A stretch of DNA of 64,000 nt, taken from CBDBJQ01 sp965206405. Its GTDB lineage: Bacteria > Pseudomonadota > Alphaproteobacteria > UBA8366. Below are positions 8,691 through 17,484 of this stretch, one piece after another. The notes under the pieces are model-generated. The model was not told the DNA's origin and searched no databases. It worked only from the letters and a program-made list of their open reading frames with translations. The position numbers and the translations under genes were made by a program. Where the stretch lies: the NCBI GenBank assembly GCA_965206405.1, contig CBDBJQ010000006.1, positions 744,001 through 808,000 of the forward strand. Reading direction: 5' to 3'. How positions within the stretch are numbered: the first letter of the stretch is position 1; each line of letters begins with the position of its first letter.

Positions 8691-9773
8691 ATGAACAGAA
8701 CTGCACCGCAAACGGTGATCGCGAAACCGGCCGCACGCAGTCCGGCGAAGCCGGACCGCAGACGATTTTTCAATGCCGCCGGCAAGGTTGCGGGCCTCGC
8801 TGCGCTCGTGGCGACGGCAGGCAGCCTTCCGGGCGCACTCCGGGCTAGGGCGGCGGACACCCCGATCGGGCCGAAATGGTGGCCTTCCAGCTGGGGTGCC
8901 GGCGATCAGAAGGGCGCCACCAACTACATGACGCCGAAGAAGACCTTGGAAGCCACAAAGCTGATCAGGACCGGAAAAGTCCACAAGCTGGGTCGGGTCT
9001 ATGAATCGGAAATGCCGCTGTTCGGCAGCCGCGCCTTTGCGCTGCGGAGTCCGGGCTCTCCGACGGGAGGCACCTTCGGCGACAACAAGATCGTCTGGAA
9101 CGACGAGTTCCTGTGCACCGAGATTGGCCAGGTCGGAACTCAGTTTGATGGGCTAGCGCATATCGGCGTGGAGGTCGGCAAACCCGGCGACACCAACGAG
9201 CAGCGTTTCTACAACGGCTTCAGCCAGCATGACATGGCCGGTTCTTACGGTCTTGCCAAGCTTGGGATCGAGCATCTCAACCCGTTCTTCACGCGGGGCA
9301 TTCTGGTCGATGTGCGGGATTTGAAGGGCCGCATGCTCGACAAGGGAGAGGAACTCTCGGTCGCCGACATCACGGGCGCGCTGAAGAAGCAGGGAATGTC
9401 CGCATCGGACATCACCCCGGGCGATGCGGTGTTGTTCCGGACCGGATGGGGCGAGTTGTGGAAAAAGGACAATGCGCGCTTCAACTCCGGTGCTCCAGGC
9501 ATCGGCTTGGATGCCGGCAAGTGGCTGGCCTCGAAGAAGATTTCCATGGTCGGATCCGATACCTGGCCGGTGGAGGTCGTGCCCAACCCGAATTCGAAAC
9601 TGGCCTTTCCGGTTCACCAGGAACTGATTGTCCGGAACGGAATTTTCATCCACGAGAATCTCAATTTCGATAGCCTGGCCGCGGACGGAACCCATCTGTT
9701 TGCGTACATTTTCTCGCCGGTTCCGATCCGCGGCGCGACGGGGTCTCCCGGCAGCCCTCTCGGCATTGCCTGA
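8691..9773 (+). CDS. Tat-exported cyclase / kynurenine-formamidase-like metal-dependent hydrolase
   Basis: 360 aa. A twin-arginine signal is visible (DRRRFFNAAGKV, arginines at 23-25), then a hydrophobic stretch and an RARA-A type cleavage site near residue 53, so the mature protein is probably periplasmic. The body has cyclase-family landmarks: GTQFDGLAHIGVE (degenerate form of the HxGTHxDxxxH metal site), FTRGILVDVRDLKG, ITPGDAVLFRTGWGELW and VGSDTWPVEV. The ATG at 8691 follows GGAAGGA. Family members hydrolyse formylkynurenine or cyclic substrates; this branch has no assigned substrate. Ends with a strong terminator. Confidence 0.82.
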   Translation: MNRTAPQTVIAKPAARSPAKPDRRRFFNAAGKVAGLAALVATAGSLPGALRARAADTPIGPKWWPSSWGAGDQKGATNYMTPKKTLEATKLIRTGKVHKLGRVYESEMPLFGSRAFALRSPGSPTGGTFGDNKIVWNDEFLCTEIGQVGTQFDGLAHIGVEVGKPGDTNEQRFYNGFSQHDMAGSYGLAKLGIEHLNPFFTRGILVDVRDLKGRMLDKGEELSVADITGALKKQGMSASDITPGDAVLFRTGWGELWKKDNARFNSGAPGIGLDAGKWLASKKISMVGSDTWPVEVVPNPNSKLAFPVHQELIVRNGIFIHENLNFDSLAADGTHLFAYIFSPVPIRGATGSPGSPLGIA

Positions 9774-9801
9774 CGCAGCGCGACGCCTTGTTGTAAAACC
9801 A

Positions 9802-9833
9802 CCCCGCGGATCTGTGATCCGCGGGGATTTTTT
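9802..9833 (+). terminator. Rho-independent terminator
   Basis: Perfect 11-bp stem CCCCGCGGATC (9802-9812) / GATCCGCGGGG (9816-9826), loop TGT, then ATTTTTT. It lies about 30 bp after the cyclase-family gene and isolates it from copA. Confidence 0.92.
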
Positions 9834-9883
9834 ATGGAAAAGTCCGCGCCACCTGACGTGGTCGCGCTGACGTGATTATATCC

Positions 9884-9903
9884 CGAGGTTATGCGAGGTT
9901 ATG
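9884..9903. repeat. 10-bp direct duplication spanning the copA start codon
   Basis: CGAGGTTATG occurs twice back to back (9884-9893, 9894-9903). Both units contain GAGG plus ATG, but the two ATGs are 10 nt apart and so in different frames; only the second opens the ATPase frame. Confidence 0.7.
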
Positions 9904-12081
9904 AAGGATCCGGCAGTGACCGACCCGGCGTCAGCCCCTGAAATCTCAAGTTCTGAAGCTCCGGCTCCAGAGGGCGCGCTCTACACCTGTCCGATGGATC
10001 CCGAGATCGTGCGGGATGTGCCGGGCGACTGTCCGGTCTGTGGCATGGCGCTCGAGGCGATGATGCCGACCGTCGATGCCGGCCCGAACCCGGAATTCGT
10101 CGATTTCCGGCGCAGGCTCTGGATCGGTGCACCGCTCGCGCTGGCCGTTCTCGTGCTGGAGATGGGCGGCATGCTCGACCTGCTCTGGGCGAACTGGCTG
10201 GGTGCAAGCGCGGTACGTTGGCTGCAGTTCGTACTGGCAACGCCGATCGTCCTCTGGATTGCCCAGCCTTTTTTCAAGCGTGGCTGGTCGTCAGTGGTCA
10301 CCGGAAATCTCAACATGTGGACCCTCATCGCCATCGGGGTGGGCGCGGCCTATGTGTTCAGCCTGGTTTCGCTTTTCGCTCCCGGCATCTTCCCGGCAAG
10401 CCTGCAGGGAGGCGAGGGCCCGCCGGTCTACTTCGAAGCCGCTGCGGTGATCCTGATCCTCGTTCTCGTCGGACAGGTCATCGAGCTGGCTGCCCGCGAC
10501 CGCACCGGCGATGCCATCCGGGCGCTCATGAATCTTGCACCCAAGATGGCCCGTCGCATCGAGCAGGCGGGCGAGGTGGATGTACCGCTCGATTCGGTGA
10601 AAACCGGCGACCGTCTGCGCATCCGGCCGGGCGAGGCAGTGCCGGTTGACGGCACTATCGTCGAAGGGCACTCGTCGGTCGACGAGAGCATGCTCACCGG
10701 TGAATCGGTTCCCGTCCAGAAGGTCTCGGGTGGCGCAGTCATAGGCGGAACGCTCAACAAAACGGGCTCCTTCGTGATGGCGGCGGGGGCGGTCGGCAGC
10801 GACACAGTTCTCGCCCGGATCATCGCTATGGTGGCGCAGGCGCAGCGGTCTCAGGCACCGATCCAGACCCTGGTCGACAGGGTTTCGGGCTATTTCGTAC
10901 CGACCGTGATCGGCGTTGCGGTGCTGGCGTTTCTTGCCTGGCTGGCCTTCGGGCCGGCACCTGCGCTCGGATATGCGCTGGTCGCGGCCGTCAGCGTCCT
11001 GATCATCGCCTGTCCCTGTGCGCTCGGACTGGCCACACCGATGTCGGTCATGGTGGCGACGGGACGCGGTGCGCAGGCCGGAGTCTTGGTCCGCAACGCC
11101 GAGGCGCTGGAGCGGTTTGCCGGAGTTCGGGTCCTGGTCCTCGACAAGACCGGCACCCTGACTGTGGGTCGGCCGAGCCTGAGCGATGTTGTCGCTCTTG
11201 GCGATGCGGATGAGGCGCGGGTTCTTGCGCTCGCCGCTGCGCTCGAGCGCGGATCGGAACACCCGCTGGCCGAAGCCGTCTTGCAGGGGGCCGAAGATCG
11301 CGGCGTGGTACCGTTGGAGGCGACGGCGTTCGAGGCCGTGGTGGGCAGAGGCGTGCGCGGCATCGTCGACGGGCGTGACGTGGTGCTGGGAAACCGGAGT
11401 TTCATCTCGGATCTTGGTCTCGATGTCTCGGCTGTCGATGCTCGGATGGCCGAGTTTCAGCGTGACGGCAAGACGGTCATGCTGATTGCGTCGAACGGCG
11501 TTCTTGCAGGCATCGTCGCGGTGGTTGACCGAATCAAGGACACGACGCCCCAGGCGATCCGGGATCTCCGCGCCGGCGACCTCAGAGTTGTGATGGCGAC
11601 GGGCGACAGCCGGATCACGGCCGAAGCGGTGGCGTGTCAACTTGGAATCGACGAGATACATGCCGAGGCGTCGCCCGAGGACAAGGCGGCGCTCGTTGCG
11701 AAACTGCGGGGCGAGGGGTTGCTCGTGGCCATGGCCGGTGATGGCGTAAACGACGCTCCCGCGCTGGCTGCCGCCGATGTCGGCATTGCCATGGGGACCG
11801 GCGCTGACGTTGCCCTTGAGAGCGCCGGTGTGACGCTGGTGAAGGGAGATCTCTCCGGCATCCTGCGCGCGCGCACCCTGGCGCAGGCAACGATGCGGAA
11901 TATCCGCCAGAACCTGTTTTTCGCCTTTGTCTACAACAGCGCGGGCGTGCCTCTGGCCGCGGGCATTCTCTTCCCTTTTTTCGGCGTTCTCCTGTCACCG
12001 ATGGTCGCGGCGGTGGCGATGAGTCTGTCCTCCGTGTCGGTGATCGGCAATGCGCTCCGCCTTCGGGGAATCAAGCTATAG
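9901..12081 (+). CDS. copA: Copper-translocating P1B-type ATPase
   Basis: 726 aa. Exports Cu(I) from the cytosol with ATP. The N-terminus lacks a ferredoxin-like HMA domain and instead has the short Cys motif YTCPMDPE...CPVCGM (Cys 30, 44, 47) of heavy-metal-binding-domain ATPases. All core motifs are present: TGES (~266), the metal-channel CPC (~371-373), phosphorylated DKTGTLT (~415), SEHPLAEA (~453) and GDGVNDAP (~614). No CueR-type regulator or chaperone gene adjoins it. The 3' end overlaps that of the broken recombinase by about 11 nt, so the insertion that brought the recombinase may have used this gene end. Confidence 0.95.
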   Translation: MKDPAVTDPASAPEISSSEAPAPEGALYTCPMDPEIVRDVPGDCPVCGMALEAMMPTVDAGPNPEFVDFRRRLWIGAPLALAVLVLEMGGMLDLLWANWLGASAVRWLQFVLATPIVLWIAQPFFKRGWSSVVTGNLNMWTLIAIGVGAAYVFSLVSLFAPGIFPASLQGGEGPPVYFEAAAVILILVLVGQVIELAARDRTGDAIRALMNLAPKMARRIEQAGEVDVPLDSVKTGDRLRIRPGEAVPVDGTIVEGHSSVDESMLTGESVPVQKVSGGAVIGGTLNKTGSFVMAAGAVGSDTVLARIIAMVAQAQRSQAPIQTLVDRVSGYFVPTVIGVAVLAFLAWLAFGPAPALGYALVAAVSVLIIACPCALGLATPMSVMVATGRGAQAGVLVRNAEALERFAGVRVLVLDKTGTLTVGRPSLSDVVALGDADEARVLALAAALERGSEHPLAEAVLQGAEDRGVVPLEATAFEAVVGRGVRGIVDGRDVVLGNRSFISDLGLDVSAVDARMAEFQRDGKTVMLIASNGVLAGIVAVVDRIKDTTPQAIRDLRAGDLRVVMATGDSRITAEAVACQLGIDEIHAEASPEDKAALVAKLRGEGLLVAMAGDGVNDAPALAAADVGIAMGTGADVALESAGVTLVKGDLSGILRARTLAQATMRNIRQNLFFAFVYNSAGVPLAAGILFPFFGVLLSPMVAAVAMSLSSVSVIGNALRLRGIKL

Positions 12082-13105
12082 CGATACTGGCCGTCTCTGG
12101 GTCTGTTTGCGCCAAGGACCGTACCAACTCCCCTTGCCGGTGGGTCGAGACTTTCCCGTAGCTGTTGAGCGTGGTCAGGACCTGCTCATGGCCCAGGTTT
12201 TGGCTTCAGGCCTTGAACTCCTCAGGCGTTTGGCAAAGTCGCTGACCCAGTTGGGTCAGCATATGGCGAAGGGTATGTGGGCTGAAGTACTCGATGCCAG
12301 AAGCTTCGAAAGCTTCCCGAAAGATGGTCCGGATCGGCGATGTTGTTTCCCAGAAAACTGGCTCAACCCCCAGGGCCGCGAAAGCGGCGTCAAGGTCATG
12401 ACCAATCGCAGTGCGCGGAAACAATGGATCCTCATGGCCGAATAGCTTTTCTGCGCGCAGGAACCCTATCCAGTCCCTAACAATCTCCTCGAAGTCCTCA
12501 CCGACCGGGAAGAAGTAGGTGTCGATGCGCTTGCTGAATTTGGTGGCGACCTCCCTCGGATCCTGTTTGACCAGTTTTCGCGCCATATCGATGTGCTTGA
12601 GGCGCAATGACGCGATGGCTCGGTCGCGCATACCTGTCAGCGCCGTGAATGCAACGAGTGCCCTGTCACGTTGCTGGACTTCGCTATCCGTCGGCATCGC
12701 CAACACCGCGTGTCGCACCTGTTCGACTGTCGGGAAGTCACGATAACGTGGCTCCTTCGCCGCGCGCACATCTTTTTCGGACAAGTTCAGATACTCGATG
12801 TCCGGAAGGTGGATCTTCGACTTGTAGTCAGGTTGGCAGGCCAGCCACTTCAGGAATCGCTTCAGCGCATTCACAGTCGAATGAATGGTCTCCTTGCTCA
12901 GACCGGCATCTGCCAGCGCCACCTTGAACGCAACCGCCTAGACGGAATTATAAGTAGCAAAGTCGGCAAATCCAGTATGGGTCTCGAACCGTAGAATCGA
13001 CTTTTCGATGCCACGAATTGTCGAGTCAGCTTTCTGATCCGCCTCACGCAGAAAACGAAAATAGGATCGTTTGATACGTTCGTTCTTTGGGTTAATCCGG
13101 GCCAT
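12071..13105 (-). pseudogene. Tyrosine recombinase/integrase broken by two in-frame stop codons
   Basis: Reading one continuous frame from ATG 13105 (after GGAAGCTTGCG) to TGA 12071-12073 gives a ~345-codon phage-type integrase with a SAM-like N-domain and a catalytic domain: Arg I in LTGMRDRAIASLRL, HxxR in SPHTLRHML, His in QNLGHEQVLTTL and Tyr in LNSYGK. It is interrupted by TAG at 12938-12940, where QAVAFK is expected (CAG to TAG), and by TGA at 12206-12208, where the usual Trp of FKAWSQNLGH is expected (TGG to TGA). The catalytic Tyr lies beyond the second stop. No frameshift is seen, so inactivation looks recent. Confidence 0.85.
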
Positions 13106-13140
13106 CGCAAGCTTCCGTTGCCAAGTCACAATTCACGAGA

Positions 13141-13341
13141 GGGGTGCCCTGCCCCATTATTCGTCGTATTGCGCGCATTTCGGATGATGTCGGACTGTAC
13201 GCAGTGGTACTGGACGCCCTCGACGAAGATCTCGCCACCCGCTTCTACCAGACTCTCGGCTTCATCCAGTTTCCATCAAACCCCAATCGGCTTTTTCTGT
13301 CGATTGGCACAATCAAGCAACTGTACGCGGAAGCCGAATAA
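13141..13341 (+). pseudogene. GNAT acetyltransferase (TacT-like), C-terminal fragment
   Basis: About 65 codons: RIARISDDVGLYAVVLDALD, ATRFYQTLGF and NPNRLFLSIGTIKQLY match the last third of toxin-type GNAT acetyltransferases that pair with RHH (DUF1778) antitoxins. The acetyl-CoA-binding N-terminal two thirds are missing, and homology stops almost exactly where the recombinase upstream region begins (about 13140). No antitoxin gene is nearby. I infer a toxin gene truncated by insertion or deletion at the recombinase edge. Confidence 0.7.
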
Positions 13342-13469
13342 CCTTCCCCGCATACGTCAGCGGGAGGCCCGCAGCGGACACTTCAATGGCCGCGGCGGCA
13401 GGGTGCGGTGGTGGGCAGGGTCGGGGTGAGTGACAGGCGGCCATGGGGATATCCTTACCTGGCTAGCCA

Positions 13470-13481
13470 GGGGGGGGGGGG
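13470..13481. repeat. G12 homopolymer
   Basis: Twelve consecutive G on the + strand, 19 bp beyond the stop of the minus-strand autotransporter gene. It is outside any frame I accept. Such runs are prone to slippage and to sequencing error. Confidence 0.85.
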
Positions 13482-13500
13482 AATGCGCAGCCCCTGCCCC

Positions 13501-15552
13501 TCAGAACTTCATATTCAGCTTGACCCCCAGGCCCCAGGCCTCATAGCCGCTTTGCCCGATGCCGTCATAGGTGCCGGAGAGCGACAGCCGGGTGCCGCCT
13601 TCGGGGTCGGTCATGCTGATCCCCGGCGCAACCCGCGCCCGCCAGCCATCCCCGTCCCCGGCGGTGGTGGTCAGGAAGCCGCCACCCCCGCTGGTGTCCG
13701 TATGGCTGTAGATCGCATCCAGCGTGAGGGAGGGTTCATAGACCCAGCCATTCGCCGCTGTGAATTGGGTCGAGATCGTCGGTCCAAACCTGACTTGCCC
13801 TTGCGAGACCGTCTGGCCCGGGACCCTGTCGCCCAGCGTGCCGGTATAGGATTTCTGCTTGTCGGCCAGCCAGGACAGGGCAGCATTGGGCCGGAGGGTC
13901 CATTGATCATGGGTGAACACCCCCGACAGACCGACATCGGCCAGCCAGCGGGTTGATTTGAAGTTGTCGGTATAGGTGCCCACCGGCGTGACGTCATTGT
14001 CGGAGGTTCCCCCGGCCACACGCGCGTCGAGATAGAGGTTCTCCTGCAACCTTGCGGTCACATAAGGGCCAACCATCCAGCCTGTGCCTTCGGTTCTGGA
14101 GTTGTCGTTGTCGTTGCTGCCGGTCAGGCGGTCATATTGCAGCATCCCACCCACCAGCAAGTCGGGGGACATGAGGTAGTCAACTCCCAGATGGGCAATG
14201 GCAAAATCACCGTCAGAGCCTGCGCCACCGTTGAACTTGTGGAAGCTGCCCTCAACCCAGACATCAAAGCGGCGGCGCTCATGGGCGACCGCCCCCCCCT
14301 GCGCCACCTGCAGGTGATCGGCGGCGCGGGTAATCTGATCCAGACTTGTGGCGAACTTGTAGTTCCCCGAGCCAAGATCGAGCGGGTTGAAGTCAATGGG
14401 CATGAGCTTGGGGAGATCGCCGGTGGCGAAGCTCAACTGTTCCGAGCCAACGCCGCTTCGCAACCGGTCGATCCGGCGCGACGCATCGGGCTGGTTGGCC
14501 AGAATGAGACGGGTCCGCATCTCCATAAACCAGTTGATGCTATCAACCGTCTCTTGAACTGAGACACGCGACGTCACCGTGATGATGACCGAGGCGGTGG
14601 ACACATCGCCGTCAGGGTCAGTCACGATCAGCTCAAATTCCAATTCCCCGTCATCCTCTGCTTGGCGGATCGGTGCGATAAAGGTGGCGGTGATGGTGTC
14701 CGCTCCGGTCAGGGTGACAGGGGTTCCATCGGTCTGGGTCCATGCATAGGTCCGCCCGTCACCGGGAAGACCGGAACTGCCGCTGCCGTCAAGGGTGACT
14801 TCCTCGCCCTCGTCCACGGTCTGAGGCTCTCCGGCATCAGCGATCTTGGTGACGGCGATATTGAAGGCGGCAAGTTCTATTGGCGCTTCGATGTTGCCAT
14901 CCCTGACGCCGATCACGATGTTCTCGTAGTCGCCGACATCGTCGTCGCCGGGCGTTCCGGTCAAGGTTCCGGTTGCGGTGCTGAATGTGGCCCATGATGG
15001 CCGATTGGTGATCGAATAGATCAGCGTGTCGTCATCATCGATATCCTCGCCCGTTGGTGTGAAGCTATAGTCGCTGCCTTCCTCCACGGTGGTGTTGGGT
15101 GTACCGCTGATCGTCGGCGCGTCATTGATATTCGCCACCGGCCCAACGGACGCGCTATCCAAGAAGCTAACCCCGACATTGGGATTCCTTCTGTATACGA
15201 GGGTCGCGGCAATCCCCTTGCCCACATCGGCCTGGGTCAGCGTGTACTCGCGTCCCGACGCGCCAGAAATTATATTGCCATCCCTCCGCCACCGCATTTG
15301 GATAACGACCGGTGTACCGCTAACGCCAGAGATGTCCAGTGTCAAGGTCTGGCCCTGGGTCGGGGTGCCAGTGATGGACACTTCATCCGGGTGCATTGTT
15401 CCATCGTGATGCGCCCTGGCCCCGGTTGCCAAGACCATCAGCAAGAGGAGCGCCACCGCGCAGAACCGCGCTGTTGCCCATGGCAGGGCAAGCATCAAGG
15501 CCGCCCCAAAAAAACGAGACGACAACGCCGGGTAAGATTTCAAGACGGCCAT
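13501..15552 (-). CDS. Autotransporter-barrel surface protein with Ig/cadherin-like repeats
   Basis: 683 aa. A long hydrophobic leader (about 12-46, ending TGARAHH) precedes Ig/cadherin-like modules (APTISGTPNTTVEEGSDYSF...; DAGEPQTVDEGEEVTLDGSG, PKD-like), a helical linker, and a ~280-residue beta-barrel ending NMKF with the terminal Phe typical of outer-membrane barrels. No metal or protease motif; probably a surface-displayed adhesive or structural protein. The second ATG (15552) is preferred because AAGGA lies 7 nt before it. An insertion sequence ends only ~20 bp upstream, so the native promoter is probably displaced. Confidence 0.8.
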   Translation of the reverse strand: MAVLKSYPALSSRFFGAALMLALPWATARFCAVALLLLMVLATGARAHHDGTMHPDEVSITGTPTQGQTLTLDISGVSGTPVVIQMRWRRDGNIISGASGREYTLTQADVGKGIAATLVYRRNPNVGVSFLDSASVGPVANINDAPTISGTPNTTVEEGSDYSFTPTGEDIDDDDTLIYSITNRPSWATFSTATGTLTGTPGDDDVGDYENIVIGVRDGNIEAPIELAAFNIAVTKIADAGEPQTVDEGEEVTLDGSGSSGLPGDGRTYAWTQTDGTPVTLTGADTITATFIAPIRQAEDDGELEFELIVTDPDGDVSTASVIITVTSRVSVQETVDSINWFMEMRTRLILANQPDASRRIDRLRSGVGSEQLSFATGDLPKLMPIDFNPLDLGSGNYKFATSLDQITRAADHLQVAQGGAVAHERRRFDVWVEGSFHKFNGGAGSDGDFAIAHLGVDYLMSPDLLVGGMLQYDRLTGSNDNDNSRTEGTGWMVGPYVTARLQENLYLDARVAGGTSDNDVTPVGTYTDNFKSTRWLADVGLSGVFTHDQWTLRPNAALSWLADKQKSYTGTLGDRVPGQTVSQGQVRFGPTISTQFTAANGWVYEPSLTLDAIYSHTDTSGGGGFLTTTAGDGDGWRARVAPGISMTDPEGGTRLSLSGTYDGIGQSGYEAWGLGVKLNMKF

Positions 15553-15569
15553 GAACATTCCTTATTTAT

Positions 15570-16554
15570 AATAGACCTGATTCACAATAACATCAGGTAG
15601 CTGAGAACGGGTGTATCCTTACCGATTTGGTCACGCTGTTTTCAAATTCATGTTTGCCAGCGCCCCGACGTTCTTGGCAATCATGTTTTCCTGCCGGTTG
15701 CCGCGGTAAGTTTCGGCAAATATCCCGAACTTTTTCATGCGGCAAATACCGTGCTCCACGCCGATACGTAGCTTTGCGTGCCAAGTGTTGTAAGTTTTCT
15801 GTTCGTCCGTAAGGGGGTGGTTCTTTGAGGCTTTGAGCGGGATTTCAAGCGATGTTCCCAGATAACCGAGATCACCAGGTACAAGCACACCCGGTGGCTT
15901 ATCCACGCGCGCCTCGTCGTAGATACGCTTGTCATGTGCGCGCCCGGGTTGCGCCGGACCGACCGCCAGAACCCGTTTTTTGTCATCGGTGATGATCTGA
16001 TGTGAGGCCGTGTGATGCTTTTTCTTGCCGGAATACTTCGCCTTGCGATGCGAGAGCTTTTTCGGGCGTTGAACCGGACGCTCCGTGCCGTCAATCATCA
16101 GGTAAAGCAGGTCATCCCTCTCTGACGCCGACAGCCTGATCTTGCGCTCCGGCATCCGGAAATGTCCTGCCATCAATTCTGTCATGGCAGCAATCCGACG
16201 GCAAACCGTAGGGGACGAGACATCGAACAGAAGACCCATAAAGGCCTGACTGGTATAGGTGCGATAATACATCAAGCAGAGCAGCAATTGCTCGGCAAAT
16301 TCCAAACGGTAGTTCATCCCGCCACCGATCGCGCGTTGTCGGTCTTCACGTGAAAGCCGGTGGTGCTCACGTTCAAGCCAGATCGGATGAAGAACAACAA
16401 CCAATGCCTCGAAATCCTGAAGACGGATGCCTGAAAGGCGGAAAAACAAATCAGCGCGCCCCCGCAAAACCTTCAAAACCCTCATAGACAACCCCTCACT
16501 CTCCATTGAGCCATAAACATCGCTGAAAATCGGCTATTGCGCAACAGGTTTATT
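15570..16554. mobile_element. IS5-group insertion sequence with terminal inverted repeats
   Basis: The left end ACCTGATTCACAATAAC (15575-15591) pairs with the complement of the right end GCTATTGCGCAACAGGT (16533-16549) at 14 of 17 positions, and similarity may continue 5 bp outward on each side. The only gene inside is the DDE transposase. I could not identify a convincing target duplication, so the exact termini are approximate. It sits directly upstream of the autotransporter gene, in the same orientation. Confidence 0.72.
15631..16485 (-). CDS. IS5-family transposase (DDE_Tnp_4 type)
   Basis: 284 aa from ATG 16485, chosen because GAGGGG precedes it by 7 nt (an upstream ATG at 16506 has no such site). 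An N-terminal helix-turn-helix region (YTSQAFMGLLFDVSSPTVCRRIA) is followed by the DDE catalytic core: first Asp in YLMIDGTERPVQRP, second Asp in VPGDLGYLG and Glu in RIGVEHGICRMKKF. No stop or frameshift is seen, so it may be active. Intact ORF and recognisable ends argue for recent arrival. Confidence 0.9.
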   Translation of the reverse strand: MRVLKVLRGRADLFFRLSGIRLQDFEALVVVLHPIWLEREHHRLSREDRQRAIGGGMNYRLEFAEQLLLCLMYYRTYTSQAFMGLLFDVSSPTVCRRIAAMTELMAGHFRMPERKIRLSASERDDLLYLMIDGTERPVQRPKKLSHRKAKYSGKKKHHTASHQIITDDKKRVLAVGPAQPGRAHDKRIYDEARVDKPPGVLVPGDLGYLGTSLEIPLKASKNHPLTDEQKTYNTWHAKLRIGVEHGICRMKKFGIFAETYRGNRQENMIAKNVGALANMNLKTA

Positions 16555-16689
16555 CAAGATGTTTCACAAAAGCGTTGAACTTTATAACCTTCATCGCGAA
16601 ACTTCATCGCGCGCGTGAGATCAGCACATCCCATATCGTGATTGTCGAAGGTTTTTGGTCAGCGATGCGCCTGCATCTGGCGGGTACCA

Positions 16690-17109
16690 TTATAATGCGT
16701 TGTGCTTGCGAGGTCGGCCACCCTTTGCGCCGTTTTTCCGAGACGCTGCTGCTTTGGCAACCGAGGTCGCGCATCCAGCTTGGCGGGCGAGGGCCTTCCC
16801 GATCCAATCGCGTGTACCGAATATACCAGCCACCAGTGCCGGAACGTAGAGATCGGCGTCCAACTTGGGCCAATGAAGATTGAAGCCGACACCTTCAACT
16901 TCGACGGATGTCAGCTCGTCCGGGCTTGCGCTGCTTAGATCTTGGACGAGGTGCGCAGGGAAGACGTAGGTGCAGCCATTCACCAGATTGACCGTCACTC
17001 GGCCCGTCTTGCGGTCATACCGGGCGGAGGTGGCGCGCGGTTCCATTTCTAGAGCATCCTGTCCACAGGCTTGCGCTGCTTCGAACTCGTTGTCAGTCAG
17101 GCTTTCCAT
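16690..17109 (-). CDS. DUF2442-domain protein
   Basis: 139 aa. The middle (RYDRKTGRVTVNLVNGCTYVFPA ... VEVEGVGFNLHWPKLDADLYVPAL) is a DUF2442 domain; the C-terminal tail is basic (RKNGAKGGRPRKH). DUF2442 genes commonly sit beside DUF4160 genes, as here, where the two overlap by 17 nt. The pair resembles a small toxin-antitoxin or regulatory module in layout, but no activity can be read from sequence. Intact start and stop. Confidence 0.72.
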   Translation of the reverse strand: MESLTDNEFEAAQACGQDALEMEPRATSARYDRKTGRVTVNLVNGCTYVFPAHLVQDLSSASPDELTSVEVEGVGFNLHWPKLDADLYVPALVAGIFGTRDWIGKALARQAGCATSVAKAAASRKNGAKGGRPRKHNAL

Positions 17110-17350
17110 GTATACGCTCCCACTCCTGCAAGAACATGTCTCGACGGTTAAGGATTTCTGCCATCAAACGCCGCATGTCGGATTGTTTGATGCCGACGCT
17201 TGAGATCAATTGTGGTTGGCTATCAGGCCCGATCAGGTTGATTTTCGCCTGCCCTGATGCCCTGATCCCGTGATTACGCAGGAAATCTATGTCAGAGGCA
17301 CCACGAAAAGCCGAATTGAGGCGGGAAACCAACCGGCCGGACGTCTTCAT
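17093..17350 (-). CDS. DUF4160-like protein with displaced N-terminus
   Basis: 85 aa. The C-terminal half (AKINLIG..., DMRRLMAEILNRRDMFLQEW, ending ERIHGKPD) resembles DUF4160 proteins. The usual N-terminal strand/HxH region is absent; the first residues MKTSGRL are encoded by a 33-bp sequence nearly identical to one at 58040-58072, which I read as an insertion-sequence end. The gene is therefore probably 5'-truncated, with the IS end supplying a new start codon. Whether it is expressed is unknown. Confidence 0.5.
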   Translation of the reverse strand: MKTSGRLVSRLNSAFRGASDIDFLRNHGIRASGQAKINLIGPDSQPQLISSVGIKQSDMRRLMAEILNRRDMFLQEWERIHGKPD

Positions 17351-17366
17351 GAAATATCCGGGCTAG
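17334..17366 (-). repeat. IS1380-type end sequence, copy A
   Basis: Read on the minus strand it starts CTAGCCCGGATATTTCATGA and continues AGACGTCCGGCCG; it matches 58040-58072 with two mismatches, and its first 21 nt match the complement of 60468-60488. The copy at 60468 lies 30 bp from the start of an IS1380 transposase fragment, which is why I call it an IS1380 end. Confidence 0.6.
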
Positions 17367-17484
17367 ACCATTCCAGCGAAACTCAATAGCTCGCATGTCA
17401 CCCATGTGGGGATAAACTGGAACAGAAAATTAAGGGCGCGTCGTCGATACGGCCGGTCAGGTGCGATTGGTCGGGTATCTGTCT

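Noticed and set aside
12206..12208. TGA in the integrase considered as selenocysteine or read-through (selD is in the window)
   Set aside because: The position is a conserved Trp in relatives, no SECIS-like hairpin was seen after it, and a second stop (TAG) breaks the same gene.
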